Source of the DNA: an uncultured Bacillota bacterium
Lineage (GTDB): Bacteria > Bacillota > Dehalobacteriia > UBA4068
Assembly (NCBI GenBank): GCA_934427095.1
Contig: CAKRYM010000026.1
Coordinates: 1 to 12,005, forward strand
DNA length: 12,005 nucleotides
Direction: 5' to 3'
The notes beneath the pieces are model-generated. The model made no database searches. It was not told where the DNA came from and worked only from the letters and a program-made list of their open reading frames with translations. Below are positions 1 through 8,100 of the stretch, in pieces. The position numbers and the translations under genes are program-made. Position 1 is the stretch's first letter. Each line of letters opens with the position of its first letter.

Positions 1-94
1 ACCAGCCGGTCATCACAAAGAACACTACATAGCATAACCAGAAGCAATACAGCGAAAAACCGATCTGTCAAAATTTCTATTTTTTCCCAAATTT

Positions 95-123
95 AGAATA
101 GCATTTTCTTGCCCGCTTGTAAA
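95..123 (-). promoter_or_regulatory. Sigma-A type promoter reading off the left edge
   Basis: On the minus strand a -35 TTTACA (118-123) is followed after exactly 17 nt by a -10 TATTCT (95-100) preceded by TGC, an extended -10. It lies beyond the tRNA terminator, so it should start a new transcript for a gene outside the window. A second candidate downstream has a perfect TTGACA (66-71) but only a weak -10 (TATTGC, 44-49, 16-nt spacing). No ORF with a ribosome binding site is visible in bases 1-177. Confidence 0.55.
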
Positions 124-177
124 GAAAAAACATCCCCTGGTCCAGAAGAGCGCAGAAGGTAGGACAAGAAAAAAGAA

Positions 178-201
178 AAAACCGGTCAAAAAACCGGTTT
201 T
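178..201 (-). terminator. Intrinsic terminator of the tRNA-Val transcript
   Basis: Read on the minus strand, AAAACCGGT (193-201) pairs perfectly with ACCGGTTTT (178-186) around a 6-nt loop, and the T-rich stretch continues to about 166. It begins 2 nt after the encoded CCA of the tRNA, so it ends a single-tRNA transcript. Confidence 0.8.
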
Positions 202-202
202 C

Positions 203-279
203 TGGTGGGGTTAGTTGGGTTCGAACCAATGACCTCCACGATGTCAACGTGGCGCTCTAACCAGCTGAGCTATAACCCC
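203..279 (-). tRNA. tRNA-Val, anticodon GAC
   Basis: A full cloverleaf is readable on the minus strand. The acceptor stem is GGGGTTA/TAACCCC, the D-arm GCTC/GAGC, and the anticodon stem CCACG/CGTGG holds the 7-nt loop TTGACAT, giving anticodon GAC (valine, GUC and GUU codons). The variable loop is AGGTC, the T-loop TTCGAAC, the discriminator A, and the CCA end is encoded (203-205). The outer pair of the T-stem is an A-C mismatch (ATTGG against CCAAC); the other four T-stem pairs are canonical. The gene stands alone with its own promoter and terminator. Confidence 0.95.
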
Positions 280-298
280 AGAACGTATTGCATGAATT

Positions 299-327
299 AT
301 GATATCAGACAGACCGGAGCTTGTCAA
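299..327 (-). promoter_or_regulatory. Promoter of the tRNA-Val gene
   Basis: A perfect -35 TTGACA (322-327) and -10 TATCAT (299-304) are separated by 17 nt on the minus strand. The -10 ends 20 nt before the mature tRNA 5' end at 279, leaving a short 5' leader for RNase P. This is a strong stable-RNA type promoter. Confidence 0.8.
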
Positions 328-349
328 GAGGAAAAGCGAAAAATCAACA

Positions 350-384
350 AGAAAACCCTCCCCCTGGATGAGCCAAGGGGAGGG
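350..384 (-). terminator. Intrinsic terminator of the NSS transporter gene
   Basis: On the minus strand a CCCTCCCC arm pairs with GGGGAGGG (arms within 356-384, with an extra TGG/CCA pairing inside) and is followed by TTTTC at 351-355. It starts 18 nt after the stop codon of the symporter and lies just upstream of the tRNA promoter. Confidence 0.8.
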
Positions 385-402
385 AAAGTAAGCATAAATC
401 CC

Positions 403-1944
403 TTAAGAAAGCTGCTCTTTTTTCTTATTTCCCAACGCAGCAATGAGGAAAAAGACCACCAAAGCAATGCCAGCGATAATATACCCATGGGTAGGGTTGC
501 CGAAGAATTCCGCAATTTTCCCCGCCAAAATCATCGCCATGATGATGGGGGAAATGACCATAATGCAAATCTGATAGAACAAAGTAAAGCCCTTGCCCGT
601 GGTGGCGCCATTCTGCAATTCGTCCAACACCATCTTGCTCTTGATTTCCCAGCCAACCATCAAGGCCATAATCAGGGCGCCCAAAGGCATGGCAATCCCT
701 TCTGACCAGCAATCCATGAAGTCCAAGAAGCAGTCGTTCCAAACGCCGGTAGCAGGCCAAGTAAAGATACCAGAAGACCCCAAGCCGTCAATGGCCACCA
801 ACAGGGCCTCCACAGCAATAGCCACGCAAACCCAGAACGTGACCTTAGGCCGGCTGCCGGTACGACCCCGCATTGCCGCCCGATCCAAAAAGAAGGTAAC
901 GACCACTTCCGTTAAAGAAATGGCGGAAGTAATGGCAGCCAAAAACACCAGCAAATAGAAGAAAATGCCGAATAAAGGGCCGGCCACGCCCATATTGGCG
1001 AAAACATCCTGCAAGGTCACAAAGAGCAGGGTAGGGCCGCTAAGAGAAATCTCATTCAACGGTGTACCGCTAGCCAAGCCATTGGCCACGGCAGCGGGGA
1101 TTACCGCCACGCCAGCCATAATGGCCACCAGGGTATCGGAGAACACGATAACCAGGGCATTTTTCTTCAAGTTTTCTTTTTTGGAAAGGAAAGAGCCATA
1201 GGTAATCATCACGCCCATGGCCAAGGACAACGAGAAGAACATTTGTCCGCCAGCCAAGGAAAGAACGCTAATGAAATTGGGTTCGCTTTCGATAAAGCCC
1301 CCTTCCACCGCATAGCCGGGCACAAACATATATTTCAGGCCTTCCACAGCGCCAGGCATAGTGACAGCACGAATAATCACGATCACCAGCATCACAAAGA
1401 GGGCGGGAATACCAACTTTATTGAATTTCTCAATGCCGCCGGCAATGCCGCTACTGTTCACAAAATAGCAAATAGCCACGAACAGCAGGGTAAACATGGC
1501 GCAGCCAAAGGGATTGGTCAGCATAGCAGAAAAGGTGGTGGTACCGTTTAAGACTATATCATACCTATCCTGCAAGCCAAAGCTTAATTCCGCCAAGTTC
1601 AGGGACAAATACTGTAAACAATAGCCGCCCAGAACAGAATAAAAGCTCATAATCAAAAAAGGCGAAAGGACAGCCAACCAACCGATCCACTTAAATTTCC
1701 GTGTGATTTGCCGGTAAGTACCAATGGGGCCAAGGCCGGTTTTTCTTCCCAAAGCCAACTCAGACACCATAATAATAAAGCCCACAAAAATGGCTAAGGC
1801 AATATACACCAAAAGAAAGGTGAAGCCTCCGCCCATGCCCATTTTATAAGGAAAGCCCCAAATATTGCCCAAACCCACGGCAGAGCCAATGGCGGCTAGC
1901 AGAAAACCGATATTGCTTCCCCAGGAACCACGATCATTTTCCAT
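403..1944 (-). CDS. Sodium-dependent neurotransmitter:sodium symporter (NSS/SNF) family transporter
   Basis: This is a 513-aa inner-membrane protein of the NSS (LeuT-fold) family, which couples Na+ entry to uptake of amino acids or related amines; the substrate cannot be read from sequence. The family signature is at the N-terminus (residues 19-33, IGSAVGLGNIWGFPY) in the unwound TM1 region. About 12 hydrophobic segments are visible, the last at 488-505 before a basic KKK tail. The TM8 region has AAITSAISLTEV (336-347), matching the Na2 site area. TM10 has LDFMD (407-411), equivalent to the LeuT gate Asp404. The LeuT gate Arg30 position is Gly30 here. The ATG at 1944 is preferred over an upstream in-frame GTG at 1953, because the AAAAGGAG ribosome site overlaps that GTG and is correctly spaced (8 nt) from the ATG. 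It is monocistronic, with its own promoter and terminator. Confidence 0.93.
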   Translation of the reverse strand: MENDRGSWGSNIGFLLAAIGSAVGLGNIWGFPYKMGMGGGFTFLLVYIALAIFVGFIIMVSELALGRKTGLGPIGTYRQITRKFKWIGWLAVLSPFLIMSFYSVLGGYCLQYLSLNLAELSFGLQDRYDIVLNGTTTFSAMLTNPFGCAMFTLLFVAICYFVNSSGIAGGIEKFNKVGIPALFVMLVIVIIRAVTMPGAVEGLKYMFVPGYAVEGGFIESEPNFISVLSLAGGQMFFSLSLAMGVMITYGSFLSKKENLKKNALVIVFSDTLVAIMAGVAVIPAAVANGLASGTPLNEISLSGPTLLFVTLQDVFANMGVAGPLFGIFFYLLVFLAAITSAISLTEVVVTFFLDRAAMRGRTGSRPKVTFWVCVAIAVEALLVAIDGLGSSGIFTWPATGVWNDCFLDFMDCWSEGIAMPLGALIMALMVGWEIKSKMVLDELQNGATTGKGFTLFYQICIMVISPIIMAMILAGKIAEFFGNPTHGYIIAGIALVVFFLIAALGNKKKEQLS

Positions 1945-1992
1945 TCTCTTCACTCCTTTTTCTAGGCTTATTCACCTTTTGTATGTTCTTTT

Positions 1993-2021
1993 ATTATAGT
2001 TCAGGCCCTGTAGAAAAGCAA
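1993..2021 (-). promoter_or_regulatory. Promoter of the NSS transporter gene
   Basis: On the minus strand a perfect -10 TATAAT (1993-1998) lies 17 nt from a -35 TTGCTT (2016-2021). The predicted start, about 1986, gives a leader of about 40 nt before the ribosome site. The same -35 hexamer, spacing and -10 recur at the surface-protein gene (9004-9032). Confidence 0.7.
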
Positions 2022-2147
2022 GGGAAATGCCGCATTTTTGTTCATAAAATCAGATAAAGGCCGTGAAAGGCAGGGGTAGGAGAAAGGAATGGGCAGCTTA
2101 GCTAGGGCTGCAAAAGGGATTTTTCTTTCCGCGGCGAATGAAAACAT

Positions 2148-3335
2148 ATGCGAATTTTGAGTATTTCTGCCCAAAAACCCAATAGCACTGGCAGCGGCAT
2201 TTACCTGACCCAGCTTATGGAAGCCTTGGGTCAATTGGGTCATGCCCAAGGCTGCCTGGCCGGCATTGCGACAGGAGAAAGCCCCAGCCTACCTAAAGAC
2301 GCCAGCTTTTATCCGGTGCATTATGAAGGGGAATCCCTGCCCTTTCCTGTACTGGGCATGTCTGATGAAATGCCCTATGCCAGCACCCGTTACCGGGATA
2401 TGACCCCGGCTATGCTGACTTCTTTCCGGCAGGTTTTCGGTCAAGCCCTGCAACAGGCCGTGGCGGACTTTCAGCCGGATCTTATCCTTTGCCATCATCT
2501 GTATCTGCTCACTGCCCTGGTGCGGCAACTGTTTCCCCAACACAAGGTGTGGGGGATTTGCCACGGCACGGATTTACGCCAATTGCAAAGCCATAGCCTT
2601 TGCCAAAAGGAAATCTTAACGGCCATTCCCCGTTTAGACGGGATATTCTGCCTACACAGCCAGCAGCAGCAGGAAGTAGAAGAAATGTTTTCCCTGCCCA
2701 AGGGGAAAGCGCAAGTGATCGGCTCCGGCTACAATCAGACGATTTTCCGCCGGCTGCCTTTCGTCCAACGCCAGCCTAAGCGCCTGCTTTACGCAGGGAA
2801 AATCTCCCGCCAAAAGGGCGTGTTCTCCCTTCTAGACGCTATGTCCCTCATAAAAGCCGACATTTCCCTCTCTTTGGCCGGGGGCTTTGGCAATCAGGAT
2901 TATCAGCAGGCCAAAGCCTTAGCCTTGTCTTGTGGGAAAAAGGTAGAATTTTGCGGTATGCTGAGCCAACAGCAGCTGGCCCAAGCCATGAATGAAAGCC
3001 GCGGCTTTATCCTGCCCTCCTTTTCCGAGGGACTGCCCCTGGTCCTGGCAGAAGCCATGGCCTGTGGCTGCCGGACCATTTGTACGGATTTGCCTGGCCT
3101 TGCCCCTTGGTTAGACCAGAAAATTCCCGGCCATCAAGTACGCCTGGTACCCCTTCCTCCCATGCAGGGGATTGGCGAACCCAAGGCAGAAGGGTTACCC
3201 GCCTTTGCCCAACGATTAGCTGAGGCCATTGCCCAAACCATGGCGGAAGAGGGACCTTATGCGCCGGATTTATCCCAGCTCACTTGGGCAGGGGTAGCCA
3301 AAACCCTCTTGCAAGCCGTAGGCTGCGCCAAATAA
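2148..3335 (+). CDS. Glycosyltransferase, GT-B fold, GT4-like
   Basis: The 395-aa protein has the two-domain plan of retaining GT-B glycosyltransferases, which move a sugar from a nucleotide-sugar donor to a glycan, lipid or protein. The N-terminal acceptor domain starts MRILSISAQKP and has the glycine-rich STGSG (13-17). It contains HHLYLLTALV (about 115-124) and an HGTDL motif (about 139-143). The C-terminal donor domain begins near LLYAGKISRQKG (about 214-225), the usual basic phosphate-binding turn. It carries the E-x7-E motif: Glu294 in FSEGLP and Glu302 in LAEAMACG. There is no signal peptide or membrane segment, so it is probably cytoplasmic or membrane-peripheral. The ATG at 2148 has only a weak upstream purine stretch, so the start is less secure. 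It is the only plus-strand gene, and no neighbouring glycan genes reveal its acceptor. Confidence 0.88.
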   Translation: MRILSISAQKPNSTGSGIYLTQLMEALGQLGHAQGCLAGIATGESPSLPKDASFYPVHYEGESLPFPVLGMSDEMPYASTRYRDMTPAMLTSFRQVFGQALQQAVADFQPDLILCHHLYLLTALVRQLFPQHKVWGICHGTDLRQLQSHSLCQKEILTAIPRLDGIFCLHSQQQQEVEEMFSLPKGKAQVIGSGYNQTIFRRLPFVQRQPKRLLYAGKISRQKGVFSLLDAMSLIKADISLSLAGGFGNQDYQQAKALALSCGKKVEFCGMLSQQQLAQAMNESRGFILPSFSEGLPLVLAEAMACGCRTICTDLPGLAPWLDQKIPGHQVRLVPLPPMQGIGEPKAEGLPAFAQRLAEAIAQTMAEEGPYAPDLSQLTWAGVAKTLLQAVGCAK

Positions 3336-3350
3336 GCTAGGGTATTCTTC

Positions 3351-3376
3351 AGGGTCTAAGCAGGCCCTTTTTTTTT
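3351..3376 (+). terminator. Intrinsic terminator of the glycosyltransferase gene
   Basis: AGGGTC (3351-3356) pairs with GGCCCT (3363-3368, one T-G pair) around TAAGCA, followed by an unbroken T-tract to 3376. It begins 15 nt after the stop codon. It lacks a T-tract on the other strand, so it should not stop the converging FUSC transcript. Confidence 0.8.
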
Positions 3377-3406
3377 GCAGGTCGTTGCGCCTAATCCTCA
3401 CCTGCA
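3376..3406. repeat. Small inverted repeat between convergent genes
   Basis: TGCAGGT (3376-3382) and ACCTGCA (3400-3406) are perfect 7-bp arms around 17 nt. It lies between the glycosyltransferase terminator and the end of the FUSC-like gene. No T-tract follows on the minus strand, so at best it is a weak 3' end for that transcript. Confidence 0.35.
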
Positions 3407-3436
3407 CAGGGGCTTTCTATCCTTTCTTTTGCTTTG

Positions 3437-4505
3437 TTACTCACTTTCTGGTTTAGGGAGAAAACTGACCGCCGCCAGTCGGTGGAAAATTACCGCAAAC
3501 ACCAAGCCAAAGGTCACGCCCAACAGGGTATCCACAATGCGCAAGATTACCGCGCCCTTGAGTCCATAGATTCCTGCCCCCAGCATCAGCGCACCAAAGC
3601 AGTTCATTGCCGTCTTATACCCGTAGTCAGTACAAAAGCCCAAACACAGTCCCCCTAATGGCCTCATCAACGGATGTAGGGCGTCTGGTGTTACCAGATA
3701 GAAAACAAAAAAAGCACAGGAACCTGCGATCGCACCCACGATCCGCTGCCAAAAGCGGGTGGACAGATTACTACAATAGGGATATTGTGACAGCAGAGAT
3801 GCACAGGCAAATCCCATCCACATAAACCGTTCTACACCAAAGGCCTGCCCAGCAGTGATTACCAGGCTCACCCCAAGGGCCATGCGCAGCTGCCACAAGA
3901 AAACAGGCGTGGACAGCTCAGAGTCCTGCACCACTTGGCGAAAACGAGTTGTTTTGTGCTGATCCCGATGCTTGGCAAGTAGGATAGCCCCACAGATCAA
4001 ATACCCCACCAGAGCCAAAAGCCCGTGGCTGGACCAAAGCCTCTCCAGCCACGGGATTCCCGGTCAGATAGATGTAGGCAAAGCTATATAAACCGCCATT
4101 ACCCATTTCCGGTCGCTGGGTCGTCATATAAAGCACAGCAAAAAAAGCCGCAAAGTGCAGGGGAATCAAAAGCATCGGCGGGAGCACTGCCGCCGCGCTG
4201 GGTACAAACACCAGGATAGCCAGGACCACCGCCAGGGTGATGAGCGAATCCCCAATGCAATATTGGAAATTGACGAAACGGATGCCCAGCATCATGCAAA
4301 ACAACGCCACGGCAAACGGGGTGTTGTCAGCGCCAAATACACCAGACAGCAAACGAATAAACACAATGGCAAAAGCAACAATTAGAGCAGAACGCGCTGC
4401 CATGGCCGCCCAATAATATGTTTTTTCCTGCCTTGTATCACAAGCGGAAATTTTCCGTTTGAGTATGGCGGGGTCCATCTGCAGCGCATCATAAAACTTC
4501 ATCAT
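3437..4505 (-). pseudogene. FUSC-like multi-pass membrane protein, broken by a +1 frameshift
   Basis: Two overlapping minus-strand frames together make one protein of about 355 aa with two hydrophobic halves, resembling FUSC-family (fusaric acid resistance-like) permeases. The first frame runs from ATG 4505 and holds about four to five membrane segments before YIYLTGNPVAGE. It then derails, ending at a stop at 3918. The second frame supplies the rest: LVGYLICGAILLAKHR, a second-half module starting LWQLRMALGVSLV, and a C-terminal helix ending near RLAAVSFLP. The joint length is 3n+1, so one extra base is present. Dropping one T from TTTT at 4017-4020 gives a natural join, GEALVQPRALALVGYLICG. 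The ATG pair at 4505/4502 overlaps the last codons of the upstream MarR gene and follows AAAAGGAAA, implying translational coupling. The C-terminal part could only start at TTG 4018 without a ribosome site, so the gene is probably inactive, unless this is a sequencing error or the tract slips. Confidence 0.75.
4022..4055. repeat. Perfect 11-bp inverted repeat at the FUSC frameshift
   Basis: CCCGTGGCTGG (4022-4032) and CCAGCCACGGG (4045-4055) are perfectly complementary around a 12-nt loop. The repeat is inside the coding sequence and ends one base before the C and T4 tract (4017-4021) where the reading frame is lost. In the mRNA it forms a GC-rich hairpin directly 5' of CTTTTGG. Confidence 0.85.
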
Positions 4506-4935
4506 TACGGGTATTTCCTTTTCCTTTCTCAATCTGTGTAGCAAGTTTATCCGCATAATACATAAATGCCTCGAAATCCCCCTCGGAACTGCGCCATAAA
4601 TCATAGAAGGGCTGCAAGATACTTTCATACCCCTTCCGCAATTCAGCGAGGCCGGTTTCTGTGATAAACAGCTGATAGCTCCGCTCATCTTTTGTTTGTC
4701 TCTGCTTACGTATGCAGTTTTTCTCATAGAGCGACTTCAGGCAGCGGCTCACTGCTTCTTTTTTCATGCCGCTACCTTTTCCCAGCAAAACAGGTGTATT
4801 TTGCTCAGGCTGCAAATATAGATGCGCCAAAAGTTCACATTCACTGACAGTCAATACGGATTTACGTACAGGCAGCAGGGCACGGATAATTTTTTGCATC
4901 TGCTGCTGATAATGCATCATGTCTGTCCACTCCAT
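4489..4935 (-). CDS. MarR-family transcriptional regulator
   Basis: The 148-aa protein is a small DNA-binding regulator of the MarR type, which usually dimerises, binds a palindrome in its own promoter and is released by a small ligand or oxidation. A dimerisation helix leads into LTVSECELLAHLYLQPEQ. The winged-helix core follows: the helix-turn-helix is around LLGKGSGMKKEAVSRCLKSL (about 51-70), and the wing is RQTKDERSYQLFITETG, with the common D-x-R element (DER). A C-terminal helical stretch closes the dimer domain. The ATG at 4935 is chosen over an in-frame GTG at 4941 because the GGAGGGG ribosome site overlaps the GTG and is 7 nt from the ATG. Its TGA stop lies inside the start of the FUSC-like gene, so the two form one unit. 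A palindrome covers its promoter -10. Confidence 0.88.
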   Translation of the reverse strand: MEWTDMMHYQQQMQKIIRALLPVRKSVLTVSECELLAHLYLQPEQNTPVLLGKGSGMKKEAVSRCLKSLYEKNCIRKQRQTKDERSYQLFITETGLAELRKGYESILQPFYDLWRSSEGDFEAFMYYADKLATQIEKGKGNTRNDEVL

Positions 4936-4954
4936 AAACACCCCTCCATATAGT

Positions 4955-4972
4955 TAACACTGTTAAGTGTTA
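4955..4972. promoter_or_regulatory. Probable MarR operator
   Basis: TAACACT (4955-4961) and AGTGTTA (4966-4972) form a perfect 7-bp inverted repeat with a 4-bp centre. The 18-bp span is typical of MarR-family sites. It overlaps the -10 hexamer of the promoter reading into the regulator gene and ends 20 bp from its start codon, so binding would block polymerase. Confidence 0.7.
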
Positions 4973-4995
4973 TGGATAAGCATCTTATTTGTCAA
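4967..4995 (-). promoter_or_regulatory. Promoter of the marR-FUSC unit
   Basis: A perfect -35 TTGACA (4990-4995) is followed after 17 nt by TAACAC (4967-4972), a poor match to TATAAT that forms one arm of the operator palindrome. A weak -10 beside a perfect -35 is common at repressor-controlled promoters. Confidence 0.55.
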
Positions 4996-5063
4996 TAGCT
5001 AGCTGCAAAATATATCCACGTGCAAGTAGAAGTAATCCTTAGCCGAAGTGGGACTTAATCAGA

Positions 5064-5099
5064 AAAAACGCTGTTTCCATAAATGGAAACAGCGTTTTT
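5064..5099 (-). terminator. Long hairpin terminator of the SLH surface protein gene
   Basis: Perfect 17-nt arms (5064-5080 and 5083-5099, core ACGCTGTTTCCAT) enclose a 2-nt centre. The stem carries T-tracts on either strand, so it would work in both directions. It lies 54 nt past the surface-protein stop and separates that gene from the marR promoter. The plus strand has no obvious gene ending here. Confidence 0.85.
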
Positions 5100-5152
5100 G
5101 TTTTTCATTTCTCCACAAGGAAGTTTTCCCTGGCTAAGCTAATCTTAGGCCA

Positions 5153-8100
5153 TTATTCTCCCATGTAGTAGTTGTACAAGAAGGTCACGATTTCCCCGCG
5201 GGAGCAAGCTTTATCCGGGCTGAAGGTGGTAGTGGAGGTACCATTGGTCACCTTTTCTGCCAATGCCCAAAGAACAGCGTTGTAGTTGTAATCGGATTCT
5301 TCCACATCAAGGAAGGGATTTTCCGTGCTGGTCAAAGCAGGAGTACCATCCAAGCGATAGAGGAAGGTCACGATTTCCCCACGGATGCAGGTCTGATCGG
5401 GGCTGAAGGTGGTAGTAGAAGCGCCGGTGGTGATGCCTTTTTCTACGGCCCACAACACAGCGTTGTAGTAGTAGTCGCTGGCGTCAATATCCGTAAAGGG
5501 ATTATTGGCGTTGCTGGGCTGAGGCATACCGGCTGCACGCCACAGGAAGGTGACGGCTTCTGCACGGGTGCAGGTACGATCCGGTGCAAAGGTGGTGGCA
5601 GTTGCGCCGGTGGTCACACCCTGTTTAACCGCCCACTGTACGGAATCATAGTAGTAAGCGCCAACCGCTACGTCGGAGAAGAGGGATTCGCCTGCTTCAG
5701 CCGTAGCCTTGAAGCTCACTTCCACATAGACGCGGCCATTGGGCATGGTGAAGGTGTAACGGTTATCGCCTTCATCCTTCACGCGGATGGTGTCGCCGTC
5801 TTTATCCTTCACGGTCAAATCATCCAGTTCATAGCCCTGATCGGGGTTCACGATGATGGTGACGTCGTCGCCTTTATCCGCCCATTTAGGGGTTACGGCT
5901 ACGCTGCCGTTGCCATCAATGGTGGTAGAAATCTTGTATTCGCTGCCGTTGTCATTGCCGCCCACATTGGGGATGAATTTCCACTGGGCCACAAATTCCG
6001 TTGCTTTGTCCACGGAAATTTCTTCACCAGCGTCAAAAGATTTCTTGCCATTGGACCAACCTTCGAAGGTATAGCCATCTCTTTCCGGTGCTGCCGGCAA
6101 GTTGAAGCTTTTGTCTACCCCAACATACATGGGAGCAAATTCCGGTTCGCCGCCATTGCTGTCAAAGGTCACAATGACCACAGCCGCGGTATCCAAATTG
6201 CTGGATACTTTCACATCAGGCTGAATGCTCACATTGATGGGGCTCTTGTTGTCTTTACCGGGTTCGCCCAGGATAATGGGACCCATAGGTTCGCCCTGGC
6301 TGTTCACCTCATTGTTGTTAATGAATTCGCAGCCGTCTACCGTGACGCCCACGAGGCTAGTGGGTTCTTCGCCAGCCAAGTCTTTGTCGTCACGCGCTTT
6401 GATCAGCAGGGCAGTACCGTCATTGGCGCCGTTTCCTTCAAACACGCAATCAATGAAGGAAATGTCTTCATACTGACCACGTTTCAAGTTGATGTCCACG
6501 CCGCACAAATAGGGTTTCAGGAAAGCGCAAGAATCATCAATCAAATCCGGGTTATTGCCGTTGTTCAGGAATTTGCACTCGGTAAAGGAGGTTTCGGTGA
6601 ATTTTTCGCCGTAAACGCCCTTCACATAGCAATCCTGTACCGTAAGTTTTTCCGCCGTGATGCTGACGGGGTTATTATTCAGCTGATCCACAGGCAAACT
6701 ATTGGCCGGGTCTTTACCGAAATAGATGCCGTAATTGAAGTTTTCAATGGTGACATTGTACAGATCCAGATCTGCTACGCCCCAGTATGCGCCATATGTG
6801 CCCAGGCCCATATTGGTGCCAATGCCTTCCACTACTTTTTCCCCCTCCGCCAGAGGTTCGCCGCTGATGGTCAGGTTAGCAATGGAGAGAGAATCCAAAT
6901 CCGCTTTGATGGCAATGCCATCGGCTGCGCAGGTCAAGGTATGATTTGCGCCGTCGATCTTCACATCCTGGCTGATTTCCAGGGGGCTAGCCAAAGCCAA
7001 ATTCTTGGTCAAGGTGATGGTTTTGCCGGAGAGTTCAGCATCGTTCACTGCCTGCTGCAAAGCAACGGCATGGTTGACATAAACCACATCGTCCACGACC
7101 ACGATGCCGTCCGTATGGCTGGCGATATCCTGGTCAGCCCAGGTATTGCCGGACACGTCCAGAACGAAGAAGCCCAAGGGCTGGGTGTAATCAGCGCTAG
7201 CGCCATCCCAACCGGAGCAAACCGTGGTTTCCGTACCAAAGGTATTCCCTTCGATGGTAGCGTCATTGGTGGAAACATGGATCAGGCCGGAACGGCTAGC
7301 CATGGAGTTTTCACCCATGGTATTGGGCAAGGTTTCGCAACCGGTCATGGAGAAGCCGGTAGCGCCGGCCGCCACTTCCACGGTTTTCTGGGTATCAAAG
7401 GTAATCGCGCCCTGGCCGCCCAAAGGCATAATCACCAGGTTTTCCAAAGTGACGTCGGAGCCGCTCACATAAATGGTGTCCTGACCATTGATGCCTTCGT
7501 CGCCAACGCCGCCGCTATATTTATTGGAGAAACCGTACAGCACAGGTTTGTCTGTTTCATCATAGGCTTTGATGGTCACGCCGTCTTTATCAATGATGAA
7601 GTTAGAACCATAAGTCGCGCTATCATTCTCACGGTAGGTGGTCACATCCCATTCCCCAGGCAGGATTTCCATGACGCTGTCGTCTTCCAAAGCAGCAATG
7701 GCCTCCGCCAAGGTGACATAGGGCTTACCATCCACAATAGCTACGGTAGTGGTCTTATCCAAGACAACGTTGCCGTTTTCATCCTGGGTCACGCCAGGAG
7801 CGGTGTAGTTGTCTACCTCTACTACGGCGCCTTGGCTATTCTGATAGGTGCCGCCGTAAATGGTGATCTCGGTGTTGGAATCACCCTCATTTTCTCTGAC
7901 TGCATCCACAGTGAATTGGCCGCCGCTGATCTCCAAGGTGGTGTTATCATTTGCCGTATATTCCGCGCAAAGGCTTGGCGCAGAAATCACACCACCGGAA
8001 ATGGTAATCGGAGAATCGCTCAACGAATAGACCACGCTGGACGCACTGTTGATCACCAGATCTTCATCTTTTTCCGGTGCAATTTCCAAATAGCGGACAA

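Noticed and set aside
593..1551. Plus-strand open frames opposite the NSS gene
   Set aside because: They are shadows of a strongly conserved transporter gene, with no start signals of their own.
3437..4018. The C-terminal FUSC half as an independent gene starting at TTG 4018
   Set aside because: There is no ribosome site before the TTG, and the upstream half lacks its natural C-terminus. A single gene split by one extra base explains both.
4489..4727. Longer N-terminus for the FUSC-like protein starting at 4727
   Set aside because: That extension lies inside the MarR gene in another frame. The ATG at 4505 has a ribosome site and overlaps the MarR stop in the usual coupled way.
5064..5099. 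Long perfect palindrome considered as an insertion-sequence end or attachment site
   Set aside because: It is placed and shaped as a terminator with T-tracts, has no partner copy in the window, no target duplication and no transposase or integrase nearby.
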